A DNA stretch of 12,981 bases. Origin: JAADCS01 sp964473735. Lineage in GTDB: Bacteria > Hydrothermota > Hydrothermia > LBFQ01. Position 1 is the stretch's first letter; each line of letters starts with the position of its first letter. Location: positions 1 through 12,981 of the forward strand of contig CAYYQD010000050.1 of assembly GCA_964473735.1 (NCBI GenBank). Reading direction: 5' to 3'. Position numbers and translations under genes: made by a program. Shown piece after piece: positions 1-7,206 of this stretch. Under the pieces are notes generated by a model. That model was given only the letters and a program-made list of their open reading frames with translations. It had not been told where the DNA came from and did no database searches.

Positions 1-2715
1 TTGAAGACAAAGGACGGAGACCTGACCTATTACTCCGTTCCGGACTTTCTATCCTCCGTGGGAGTGAATCCCGACCGCATCCCCTACTCTATAAGGGTCC
101 TCGTAGAGAACGTACTCCACAGTCTGGACGGCTTTTTAGTCACCGACGAGCACCTGAACATCGTCTCTTCGTGGAAGCCGGAGACTGAACGCAGGGAGAT
201 AGCATACATGCCCGCCCGCATAGTGCTGCAGGACTTCACCGGAGTCCCGGTGGTCGTTGATATAGCCGCCATGCGCGACGCCATGAAATCCCTTGGCGGA
301 GATCCCAAACGCATAAACCCCATAAGACAGTCCGACCTCATAATAGACCACAGCGTACAGGTGGATTACTTCGGTACCCTCTACGCGTACATCTACAACG
401 TGCGTCTTGAGATGGAGCGCAACCGGGAGAGGTACCAGCTCCTCAAGTGGGGCCAGCAGGCCTTCTCCAACTTCAGGGTCGTACCACCGGGTAAAGGCAT
501 AATCCACCAGGTGAACCTTGAGTACCTGGGCCGGGTGGTGATGGTTCAGGACGGGGTGGCCATATACGACACCCTCATAGGGACGGACAGCCACACTACC
601 ATGATAAACGGCTTAGGTATTTTAGGATGGGGTGTGGGTGGGATAGAGGCGGAGGCCGTAATGTTAGGGCAACCCTACTACATGCTCCTTCCGGAGGTGA
701 TAGGGGTACGTCTTGTAGGTGAGCTGCCGGAAGGTGCCACGGCCACGGACCTGGTCCTGACCGTAACGGAAGCCCTACGTAGGAGGGGGGTCGTGGGCAA
801 GTTCGTTGAGTACTTCGGCCCCGGTCTGGCCAACCTATCCCTGCCCGACAGGGCCACCCTGGCCAACATGTCCCCGGAGTACGGCTCCACCGTGGGGTAC
901 TTCCCCATAGACGAGAACACCTTAGCCTACCTAAGGGGTACGGGTAGAGAGTCCGTAGTTCCTCTGGTGGAGGCTTACGTCAAGGAGCAGGGGATGTTCT
1001 GGAGCCCGGACGCCCCGGAGCCGGAGTACACGGACGTGGTAGAGATAGACCTGACGAAGATAGAGCCGAGCATAGCCGGGCCCAAGCGCCCACAGGACCG
1101 CATACCCTTGAGGGAGGCCAAGGAGAGGTTCCACGTCATACTCAAGGAGGAGTTCCATAAAGAGGACGTACCCACGGCCGACGAGGTGATACGGGAGATG
1201 GAGAAGTACGAGGACGAAGGGGCCGGACACGTACTGACGGAGAAGGACGTGGCCGTGATCGTTTATGAGGGCGAGGAGTTCGTCCTCAGCCACGGCTCCG
1301 TAGTTATCGCCGCCATAACGAGTTGCACCAACACCTCCAACCCATCCGTGATGATAGGGGCTGGGCTTCTGGCCAAGAACGCCGTGGAGTACGGCCTTCA
1401 GACCAAACCCTACGTGAAGACGAGCCTTGCCCCCGGCTCTTCAGTCGTAACGGACTACCTAACCCAGTCCGGACTCATGCCCTACCTTGAGGCCTTACGC
1501 TTCCATTTAGTGGGGTACGGATGTACCACGTGCATAGGGAACGCCGGACCTCTGCCGGAGCCCATAGAGAGGGCCATCAAAGAGCACGATTTAGTGGTCG
1601 CCTCCGTACTCTCCGGAAACCGCAACTTTGAGGCCCGCATACACCCCCTGGTAAAGGCCAACTTCTTGGCATCCCCCATGCTGGTGGTGGCCTACGCCAT
1701 AGCCGGCCGCATAGACATAGACTTTGAGAGCGAACCCTTAGGGTACGACCCCAACGGGCGTCCCGTCTACCTGCGCGACATCTGGCCATCGCAGGCCGAG
1801 ATTCGCGACTACATAAATCGGTACGCCCTCAGGCCCGAGAACTTCAAGAGGAAGTACGCTGACATCTTCAAAGGAACGAAGGAGTGGGAGGAATTAGACG
1901 CTCCCACCGGTACCCTCTACCACTGGGACCCCGACTCCACCTACATCCAGCGGCCCCCCTACTTTGACGACTTCAAACTGGAGCCGGAGCCTCCCAGGGA
2001 TATAGTCGGAGCCTACGTACTGGTCCGAGGAGGGGACACCGTTACCACGGACCACATCTCCCCCGCAGGTCCCATAGCCCCCGACAGCCCGGCCGGTCAG
2101 TACCTCCTGTCCAAGGGAGTTCCTCCCGAGAGACTCCACACCTACGGAGCGAGGCGAGGAAACCACGAGGTGATGGTCAGGGGTACCTTCGCCAACGTGC
2201 GCTTCAGAAACTACCTGTTTGAGGAGGAGGTGCGCGGCTGGTGGACCGTTTACGTTCCCACCGGCGAAAAGATGAGCACCTACGACGCCGCTATGAGGTA
2301 CAGGGAGGAGGGCCACCCGGTCATCGTCTTGGCGGGGAAGGAGTACGGGACCGGCTCCTCAAGGGACTGGGCAGCAAAAGGTCAGGCCCTCTTAGGTGTG
2401 AAGGCCGTCCTGGCCGAGTCCTTTGAACGCATCCACAAGAGCAACTTAGTGGGCATGGGGGTCCTGCCTCTTCAGTTCAAGCCCGGCGAGGGTGCGGCCA
2501 CCTACGGTCTTACCGGACACGAGAGGTACGACATCTTAGGGATAGAGGACATCTACCCCAACAAGGTTCTCAAGGTGGTGGCCTACAAGAAGGACGGGAG
2601 TAAGGTGGAGTTTGAGGCCATAGCCCGTCTGGACTCGCCGGTTGAGGTGGAGTACTACAAACACGGCGGCATCCTGCCGTACGTTTTAAGGAAGATCTAC
2701 AAGGGGGAGCTGTAA
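1..2715 (+). CDS. acnA: Aconitate hydratase A (aconitase, AcnA/IRP1 family)
   Basis: Cytoplasmic [4Fe-4S] enzyme that interconverts citrate and isocitrate in the TCA cycle. The 904-residue product matches AcnA over its whole length (E. coli AcnA is about 890). The three cluster cysteines are visible: C442 in SCTNTSNPS, and C508 and C511 in GYGCTTCIGN. Their 66-residue spacing is that of the family. Other hallmarks are GTDSHTTMINGLG near residue 195, AGPKRPQDR near 359, TTDHISPAG near 683 and the active-site GTGSSRDWAAKG at 783-794 in the C-terminal swivel domain. The first codon is a TTG at the window edge, so the true start may lie a few codons upstream; the N-terminus already aligns with the family, so little is missing. 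Promoter and ribosome binding site are outside the window. A hairpin terminator follows the stop. The related 2-methylcitrate dehydratase AcnD is less likely given the close AcnA-type motifs throughout. Confidence 0.95.
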   Translation: MKTKDGDLTYYSVPDFLSSVGVNPDRIPYSIRVLVENVLHSLDGFLVTDEHLNIVSSWKPETERREIAYMPARIVLQDFTGVPVVVDIAAMRDAMKSLGGDPKRINPIRQSDLIIDHSVQVDYFGTLYAYIYNVRLEMERNRERYQLLKWGQQAFSNFRVVPPGKGIIHQVNLEYLGRVVMVQDGVAIYDTLIGTDSHTTMINGLGILGWGVGGIEAEAVMLGQPYYMLLPEVIGVRLVGELPEGATATDLVLTVTEALRRRGVVGKFVEYFGPGLANLSLPDRATLANMSPEYGSTVGYFPIDENTLAYLRGTGRESVVPLVEAYVKEQGMFWSPDAPEPEYTDVVEIDLTKIEPSIAGPKRPQDRIPLREAKERFHVILKEEFHKEDVPTADEVIREMEKYEDEGAGHVLTEKDVAVIVYEGEEFVLSHGSVVIAAITSCTNTSNPSVMIGAGLLAKNAVEYGLQTKPYVKTSLAPGSSVVTDYLTQSGLMPYLEALRFHLVGYGCTTCIGNAGPLPEPIERAIKEHDLVVASVLSGNRNFEARIHPLVKANFLASPMLVVAYAIAGRIDIDFESEPLGYDPNGRPVYLRDIWPSQAEIRDYINRYALRPENFKRKYADIFKGTKEWEELDAPTGTLYHWDPDSTYIQRPPYFDDFKLEPEPPRDIVGAYVLVRGGDTVTTDHISPAGPIAPDSPAGQYLLSKGVPPERLHTYGARRGNHEVMVRGTFANVRFRNYLFEEEVRGWWTVYVPTGEKMSTYDAAMRYREEGHPVIVLAGKEYGTGSSRDWAAKGQALLGVKAVLAESFERIHKSNLVGMGVLPLQFKPGEGAATYGLTGHERYDILGIEDIYPNKVLKVVAYKKDGSKVEFEAIARLDSPVEVEYYKHGGILPYVLRKIYKGEL

Positions 2716-2718
2716 GTG

Positions 2719-2740
2719 AAGGGGGCCTTCGGGCCCCCTT
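2719..2740 (+). terminator. Intrinsic terminator-like hairpin after acnA
   Basis: A perfect 9-bp stem (2719-2727 with 2732-2740) closes a UUCG tetraloop through a C-G pair, the extra-stable cUUCGg form. It lies 4 nt after the acnA stop codon. The bases after it (TCATCCCCCTTT) do not form a clean U-tract, so termination efficiency is uncertain. Where a -35 element for the next gene would be expected, this hairpin is found instead. Confidence 0.8.
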
Positions 2741-2751
2741 TCATCCCCCTT

Positions 2752-2757
2752 TAAAAT
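2752..2757 (+). promoter_or_regulatory. -10 box (TAAAAT) for comM, probable leaderless start
   Basis: TAAAAT ends 6 nt before the GTG start of comM. Transcription starting about 7 nt after the box would begin at the start codon. No Shine-Dalgarno sequence is present (the upstream bases are TCATCCCCC), and no good -35 is seen at 16-19 nt spacing, where the terminator hairpin lies. Confidence 0.65.
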
Positions 2758-2763
2758 ACACCC

Positions 2764-4296
2764 GTGTATGCTAAGACCTATTCGGCCATACATTGGGGAA
2801 TAGAGGGGATAAAGGTTGAAGTTGAGGTTGATTATGCCAAGGGTATACCCAAGTTCGTCATAGTAGGTCTGCCCGACGCCGAGGTCAAAGAGAGTAAAGA
2901 GAGGATACATTCGGCCATAAAGAACTCGGGCTTCCCCTTCCCTCCGGGGAGGGTGAGGGTGAATTTAGCCCCCGCGGACGTTAAGAAGGAGGGGGCCCTA
3001 TTAGACCTGCCCATAGCCCTGAGCGTTCTGGCCGCCTTCGGGTACGTTCCCGGGGAGGAGCTGCTAAAGTACATGTTCTTAGGTGAGCTGGCCCTGGACG
3101 GTACCCTGCGGAGGGTGTCGGGCGTACTCCCGGCGGCCATACTCTCCGCTAAGGAGGGGTTAAAACTGGTAGTTCCCTCCGAGAACGCCTACGAAGGGGC
3201 GGTGATCAAAGGAGCGGAGGTGTACGGTGTAGCCTCCCTGAAAGAGGCCGTGGAGTTCGTAACGGGGAAGCTCCCACTGCGTAGGGCAACTTACTCGCCC
3301 GAGGATACTCCCGTCCTCTACGACGTTGATATGGCAGACATAAAGGGTATGGACTACGCCAAGAGGGCCGCGGAGGTGGCGGCGGCCGGTTCTCACAACA
3401 TGCTCATGGTGGGCCCACCCGGATCCGGTAAGACCATGTTAGCCCGTCGCATCCCCACTATCCTGCCCCCGATGAGCGAGGAGGAGGCCGTTGAGACCAC
3501 CAAGATATACTCCGTAGCCGGGCTCCTACCCTCCGGTGTGGGTCTGATCCGTACGCGTCCCTTCCGTTCCCCCCATCACACCGTTTCGGACGTGGCCCTG
3601 ATAGGGGGTGGGAGCGTTCCAAGGCCGGGGGAGGTGTCTCTGGCCCACAACGGAGTACTCTTTTTAGACGAGCTCCCTGAGTTCAACAGGCAGGCACTTG
3701 AGGCTTTAAGGCAACCCATGGAGGACGGGCGCGTGGTTATTAGCCGTGCGCGAGGTTCGGCCACCTTCCCGGCGCGGTTTATGTTGGTGGCCGCGATGAA
3801 CCCCTGTCCCTGCGGTCATTACGGGGACAAGAAGCACGCGTGTACCTGTACCCTCTCGGCTATAAAGAGGTATCAGGGCAAGGTGTCCGGCCCCCTTCTG
3901 GATCGCATAGACATCTTCGTCAGCGTTCAGCCGCTGGAGTACGAGGAGTTCAGGGGAGCATCCTCCGAGCCCTCCTCCAAGATAAGGGAGAGGGTTCAGG
4001 AGGCGAGGGAGCGCCAGCTCCACAGGTTCAGGGAACACGAGGGCATATTCACCAACAGTCAGATGACCCCCTCCCTACTTGAGAGGTACTGCAGGTTAGA
4101 CGATGGCGCCGAGGCCCTGCTCAAACAGGCGGCCACCCAGATGGGTATATCCGCCCGAGGCATAACCCGGATCCTCAAGCTCTCCAGAACCGTGGCCGAC
4201 CTTGAGGGAACGGACAGGATAGAGGTCCATCACGTGGCCGAGGCGATCCAGTACAGACAGAACGTGGGTGAGTACTGGGTAGTATCTCTGACATGA
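2764..4296 (+). CDS. comM: ComM/YifB family AAA+ ATPase (Mg-chelatase-like)
   Basis: The 510-residue product has the usual length and order of the ComM/YifB family. An N-terminal Lon-protease-like fold (about 1-170) contains VGLPDAEVKESKERI and NLAPADVKKEG. The AAA+ module (about 190-400) has Walker A GPPGSGKT (K223), the family block HHTVSDVALIGGG and Walker B LFLDELPEF (D302, E303). A C-terminal helical lid follows. C348, C350, C360 and C362 form the family's CxC...CxC cluster, a likely zinc site. ComM in naturally competent bacteria is a helicase that promotes branch migration during integration of transforming DNA; the general YifB role is less certain. The start is GTG at 2764, since MYAKTYSA is the typical family N-terminus; the ATG at 2768 is out of frame. 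The stop overlaps the next start (ATGA), implying co-expression with the glycosyltransferase, though the functions look unrelated. Confidence 0.93.
   Translation: MYAKTYSAIHWGIEGIKVEVEVDYAKGIPKFVIVGLPDAEVKESKERIHSAIKNSGFPFPPGRVRVNLAPADVKKEGALLDLPIALSVLAAFGYVPGEELLKYMFLGELALDGTLRRVSGVLPAAILSAKEGLKLVVPSENAYEGAVIKGAEVYGVASLKEAVEFVTGKLPLRRATYSPEDTPVLYDVDMADIKGMDYAKRAAEVAAAGSHNMLMVGPPGSGKTMLARRIPTILPPMSEEEAVETTKIYSVAGLLPSGVGLIRTRPFRSPHHTVSDVALIGGGSVPRPGEVSLAHNGVLFLDELPEFNRQALEALRQPMEDGRVVISRARGSATFPARFMLVAAMNPCPCGHYGDKKHACTCTLSAIKRYQGKVSGPLLDRIDIFVSVQPLEYEEFRGASSEPSSKIRERVQEARERQLHRFREHEGIFTNSQMTPSLLERYCRLDDGAEALLKQAATQMGISARGITRILKLSRTVADLEGTDRIEVHHVAEAIQYRQNVGEYWVVSLT
4280..4285 (+). promoter_or_regulatory. 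Possible weak -10 box (TAGTAT) for the glycosyltransferase
   Basis: TAGTAT lies inside the 3' end of comM and ends 7 nt before the glycosyltransferase ATG, the same spacing as the -10 boxes of neighbouring genes. It matches TATAAT at only four of six positions. The ATGA overlap alone could provide translation by coupling, so this is tentative. Confidence 0.3.
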
Positions 4297-5285
4297 TCTC
4301 GGCCGTAGTACCCATGCGAAACGAGGAGGAGAACGCGGAAGGTTGCCTTTTAAGCCTGAAGGAGGCCCTTGAGAGGACGGGCGAGGAGTGGGAGATAGTG
4401 GTGGTGGATGACTCCTCCTACGACTCCACCCCCTCCATCGTTGGCAGGTTAGGTTTTGCAAGATTGATCCGGATAGAGGAGGAGGAGAGGCCAAAAGGGG
4501 CGGTAGGTAAGAACTACGCCCTCGTTAGGGGCTACGAAGAGAGTCGGGGGGATGTACTGCTATTTTTGGATGCGGACGTCAGACTCTCCCCCTACAGCCT
4601 TAAGAGGCTACTGCGGAGGTTCAGGGAGGTGGATATGCTGTCCGTAAGCCCGGAGCAGGTGTACGGCTCTCCGTGGGAGGCCTCCCTTCAACCCATGATA
4701 TTCAAGCTCCTTGGGACCCTTTACCCCCTTGAGAGTGTGAGCGACCCCGACTCACCCGTGGCGGCCGCCAACGGTCAGTTCATCATGATAAGGAGGGAGG
4801 TATATGAGGCTGTGGGGACGCACAGGGCGGTCATGGGTGAGGTGTTGGAGGACGTAAGACTGGCGGAGAGGGTCAAGAGGACGGGATACAGGCTGCTCTT
4901 TCTCCACGGAAGGAGGTACGGTGTAAGGGCCCGGATGTACTCCTCGCTGGAGGGGATGGTGATGGGATGGGCTAAAAACTTAGTCCCCCTTTTGAAAGGA
5001 CGGGTGCGCTTAGGGTTATGGTACGGCCTTATGAACCTCTTTGAGAGTCTGGCCGGTTGGTCCTTTACCTTCGGAACCGCCGCTTACGGGGAGTACGGTC
5101 TGGCGATGGGCCTCTTCCTGCTGTTTAACCTGTACTTCGCGCACCGTTTCCGCACGCACTCGCGCCTATACACGTTGGTGCATTCCACCGTGGGCTCCAT
5201 CCTGTTTTTGATAACCCTCTACGTCTCGTGGAGGTGGTACAGTAGGGGAAAGGTACTCTGGAGGGGTAGGGAGTACGCCGTATGA
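4293..5285 (+). CDS. Family 2 glycosyltransferase, membrane-anchored (HpnB/CrtQ-like)
   Basis: An inner-membrane glycosyltransferase with a cytosolic GT-A domain. The nucleotide-sugar site is seen in VVVDDSS (37-42), GKNYA (72-76) and the metal-binding DAD at 93-95. ED at 186-187 is the probable catalytic acid region, within the usual EDVRLAERVKRTG. After R-rich segments and GWAKNL (225-230) come about three hydrophobic helices (roughly 241-262, 266-284, 292-313). The protein ends in WRGREY (323-328), a tail typical of the HpnB/CrtQ group that acts on lipid-like acceptors such as hopanoids or carotenoids. No hopanoid or carotenoid gene is nearby, so the acceptor cannot be named. The 330-residue length fits. 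The start overlaps the comM stop by 4 nt and lacks a Shine-Dalgarno sequence. A glycan-precursor enzyme (ugd) lies about 2 kb away on the other strand, but no functional link is shown. Confidence 0.88.
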   Translation: MISAVVPMRNEEENAEGCLLSLKEALERTGEEWEIVVVDDSSYDSTPSIVGRLGFARLIRIEEEERPKGAVGKNYALVRGYEESRGDVLLFLDADVRLSPYSLKRLLRRFREVDMLSVSPEQVYGSPWEASLQPMIFKLLGTLYPLESVSDPDSPVAAANGQFIMIRREVYEAVGTHRAVMGEVLEDVRLAERVKRTGYRLLFLHGRRYGVRARMYSSLEGMVMGWAKNLVPLLKGRVRLGLWYGLMNLFESLAGWSFTFGTAAYGEYGLAMGLFLLFNLYFAHRFRTHSRLYTLVHSTVGSILFLITLYVSWRWYSRGKVLWRGREYAV

Positions 5286-5296
5286 CGGGGCGACCT

Positions 5297-5302
5297 TAAA
5301 AT
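5297..5302 (+). promoter_or_regulatory. -10 box (TAAAAT) for the gene at 5308, probable leaderless start
   Basis: TAAAAT sits in the 22-bp gap after the glycosyltransferase and ends 5 nt before the ATG at 5308. There is no Shine-Dalgarno sequence in the gap and no recognisable -35. Spacing and sequence match the comM box. Confidence 0.6.
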
Positions 5303-5307
5303 GGACG

Positions 5308-5841
5308 ATGTTCCTGATCCTGCTCTTCGGCCTACCTCACGGCTCCTATATCCTTAAGGGGAGTCTCAAGGTATCAGTGCCAACGTCCGACGGGTCGGTC
5401 TATATGCTTCTGGTAAGGGGGGACACGTCCTTTGAAATGGGCTCCGTCTCCACCGCCGTTATAGACGGCCCGAGGCGTGTAGGGGAGAAGTACGTCGGCT
5501 CTATCATCCTACCCGGCACCGGGGACACCGTCTCCGTTCTCCTCCGTGGAAAGGGTCGGGTGGAGATAACCACGGCCGAGGACAGTACGCCATGGCTTGG
5601 GGCCGTTGTCGGTGAGGACACCGTCCTTAGGGATTTGGACACGTCGGGTGTGGTGTGGGTGTCCGTAATAGGGGGTAGGAACGTCTCCGTACGGGCACTC
5701 TCCCCGTCGGGGGATACGGTGGCCGTGGGGGAGGGTAGCGTGGTCTTCAGGCCCAAAGAACCCGGAAGGTACTCCTACGTCTTAGGAAGCCATGATGAGC
5801 GGAGGGTGGTGGTGGCCACCTTCGTATTCAGACCGAACTGA
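5308..5841 (+). CDS. Unrecognised exported beta-rich protein
   Basis: I do not recognise this 177-residue product. It opens with a short hydrophobic run (MFLILLFGLPHG) with no basic residues before it, then alternates hydrophobic and polar residues in a way that suggests a beta sandwich. The short phrase GDTV occurs twice (in GDTVSVLL and GDTVAVGEG). It has no Cys and no recognisable catalytic motif. It ends PGRYSYVLGSHDERR...VATFVFRPN, which could be a last beta-strand pair but is not the sorting-type C-terminal domain seen in the two proteins at 9633 and 10834. No in-frame start codon exists upstream, so the short N-terminus is probably real. A -10-like hexamer directly before the start suggests its own transcript. 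The likely location is periplasm or envelope. The open frame follows neighbouring gene spacing and base use, which supports it being real. Confidence 0.68.
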   Translation: MFLILLFGLPHGSYILKGSLKVSVPTSDGSVYMLLVRGDTSFEMGSVSTAVIDGPRRVGEKYVGSIILPGTGDTVSVLLRGKGRVEITTAEDSTPWLGAVVGEDTVLRDLDTSGVVWVSVIGGRNVSVRALSPSGDTVAVGEGSVVFRPKEPGRYSYVLGSHDERRVVVATFVFRPN

Positions 5842-5857
5842 CGGCACCCGCCGGAGG

Positions 5858-5863
5858 TAGAAT
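5858..5863 (+). promoter_or_regulatory. -10 box (TAGAAT) for the MBL-fold gene
   Basis: TAGAAT ends 7 nt before the ATG at 5871 in the 29-bp gap. A GGAGG (5853-5857) partly overlaps the box but lies 13 nt from the start codon, too far for a standard Shine-Dalgarno interaction. Leaderless initiation is therefore favoured, though not as clearly as for the other genes. Confidence 0.55.
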
Positions 5864-5870
5864 AGGGGGC

Positions 5871-6698
5871 ATGAGAGTCTTCAAAGGAAAGAGGATAACC
5901 GTCTATCAGCTGAACTCCGGGAAGTTCGCCTTAGACGGTGGGGCGATGTTCGGCGTGGTACCTAAGGTGCTGTGGAGCCGCCTTATCCCCCCCGACGACC
6001 ACAACCGCATACCCATGGCCACCCACCCTCTTTTAGTGAAGACGGAAAGGGGATGGGTCCTCATAGAGGCCGGCCTCGGAACGGGGTGGGACGAGAAGTT
6101 CAGGAGGATATACGACGCGGTTGAGGAGGACCCCTTCGCCGATGCCCCCATAGGGAGGGAGGAGGTGTCCTTAGTGATACAGACCCACCTGCACTTTGAC
6201 CACGCCGGCGAGCTGGCCACGGCGGAAGGGAAGTTCAAGTACGGGTGCGAGGTCGTCGTACAGGCTATGGAGTGGGCGGACGCCCTCTACCCCCACGAGA
6301 GGAGCAGGGCGAGCTATCCGCAGGAGAGGATAAGGGCACTTGAGGGCCACCTGAGGCTGGTGTCGGGAAGCGCGGAGGTGTGGCCGGGGATATACGTCCA
6401 TCGTACCGGGGGGCACACCCGCGGACATCAGATAGTGGTTATAATGGACTCCGATAGGCCGTTCATCTTTACAGGGGACCTGCTCCCCACGAGGCACCAC
6501 TCCCCCCTCCCCTACGTTATGGCCTACGACCTCTACCCGGAAGAGATGCTCTTCGCCCGTAAGTACTGGTACGACCTCTTTATGAGGGAAAGGGCCCTCC
6601 TCTTTACCCCACACGACAGGGAGCCCTTCGCCGGGGAGATGTACGTGGATGAGAGAGGAAAGCACCGACTTAGAGAGGTCCCGCCGGATGGAGATTGA
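5871..6698 (+). CDS. Metallo-beta-lactamase-fold hydrolase (lactonase-like group)
   Basis: The 275-residue product is a cytoplasmic metallohydrolase that probably binds two metal ions. It shows the full ligand set of the superfamily: THLHFDHAG (H106, H108, D110, H111), GGHTRGH (H182), the bridging aspartate in TGD (D203) and TPHD (H248). The N-terminal LDGGAMFGVVPKVLW (21-35) is characteristic of MBL hydrolases grouped with N-acyl homoserine lactonases and YtnP-like enzymes. The residue usually Asp in the first motif (LIDTG) is Glu here (E66 in LIEAGLG). The substrate cannot be inferred; lactonase activity is only a family association, and glyoxalase II or RNase Z are unlikely from motif context. 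The gene overlaps the CYTH gene by 11 bp, so the two are probably translated together. Confidence 0.9.
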   Translation: MRVFKGKRITVYQLNSGKFALDGGAMFGVVPKVLWSRLIPPDDHNRIPMATHPLLVKTERGWVLIEAGLGTGWDEKFRRIYDAVEEDPFADAPIGREEVSLVIQTHLHFDHAGELATAEGKFKYGCEVVVQAMEWADALYPHERSRASYPQERIRALEGHLRLVSGSAEVWPGIYVHRTGGHTRGHQIVVIMDSDRPFIFTGDLLPTRHHSPLPYVMAYDLYPEEMLFARKYWYDLFMRERALLFTPHDREPFAGEMYVDERGKHRLREVPPDGD

Positions 6699-7206
6699 GG
6701 CCAAGTTCCTGATAGGGGGGAGGGAGGACTTCCTGAAGGCCCTGAGGGTTTTGGAGGAGCACGGGTACAGACCCCTACCGTACGGGAAGGTGCGGTACTC
6801 CGACACCTACTACGACCCCGGGGACGGAGGGGCCCTCCGCTTCCGGGAGTACGAGGATGGGAGGGTCGTGCGCACCTACAAGAGGGACAGGAAGACGGAG
6901 GAAGGTGTGATATACAGGGAGGAGAGCGAGAGGGAGGTATCGCGGGAGGAGATGCGTGGTGAGGTGGAAGGTACAAAACCCATCCTTCAGACCCTTACGG
7001 TCAGAGAGAGGTACGTATCCGGGGAGGTTCAGATAACCTACGACGTAGTCTGGTACGACGATGCCACGCAGATGGCCTTCCTTGAGGTGGAAGGGCCGGA
7101 GGAGGACGTAAAACGTGTAGCCCGTATCCTCAAGGACGCCGGCTTCAAGCCCGAAAGCAAGTCCAAACTCGCCATAGGTTTGAGTCTCAAAGGGCGCGGA
7201 GCCTAA
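6688..7206 (+). CDS. CYTH-domain protein (class IV adenylate cyclase / triphosphatase-like)
   Basis: The 172-residue product is a CYTH triphosphate-tunnel enzyme. It shows the defining ExExK near the N-terminus (E2, E4, K6 in MEIEAKF), then SDTYYD, ALRFREYE, a basic TYKRDRK strand, REESERE, and FLEVEG near residue 133, followed by the C-terminal Lys-bearing KSKLAIGL. These charged strands line a tunnel that binds a triphosphate with divalent metal. Members include CyaB-type adenylate cyclase, thiamine triphosphatase and inorganic triphosphatase, and the sequence alone does not choose between them. The start at 6688 is preferred over an in-frame ATG 39 nt upstream (6649) because MEIEAKF is the family N-terminus. 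A weak purine-rich AGAGAGG lies about 10 nt before it, and the gene overlaps the MBL gene by 11 bp. Its stop overlaps the stop of ugd on the other strand. Confidence 0.86.
   Translation: MEIEAKFLIGGREDFLKALRVLEEHGYRPLPYGKVRYSDTYYDPGDGGALRFREYEDGRVVRTYKRDRKTEEGVIYREESEREVSREEMRGEVEGTKPILQTLTVRERYVSGEVQITYDVVWYDDATQMAFLEVEGPEEDVKRVARILKDAGFKPESKSKLAIGLSLKGRGA

Noticed and set aside
3805..3849. Cysteine cluster in comM as an unusual inserted metal site
   Set aside because: CPCG followed by a second CxC pair is a normal feature of the ComM/YifB family.
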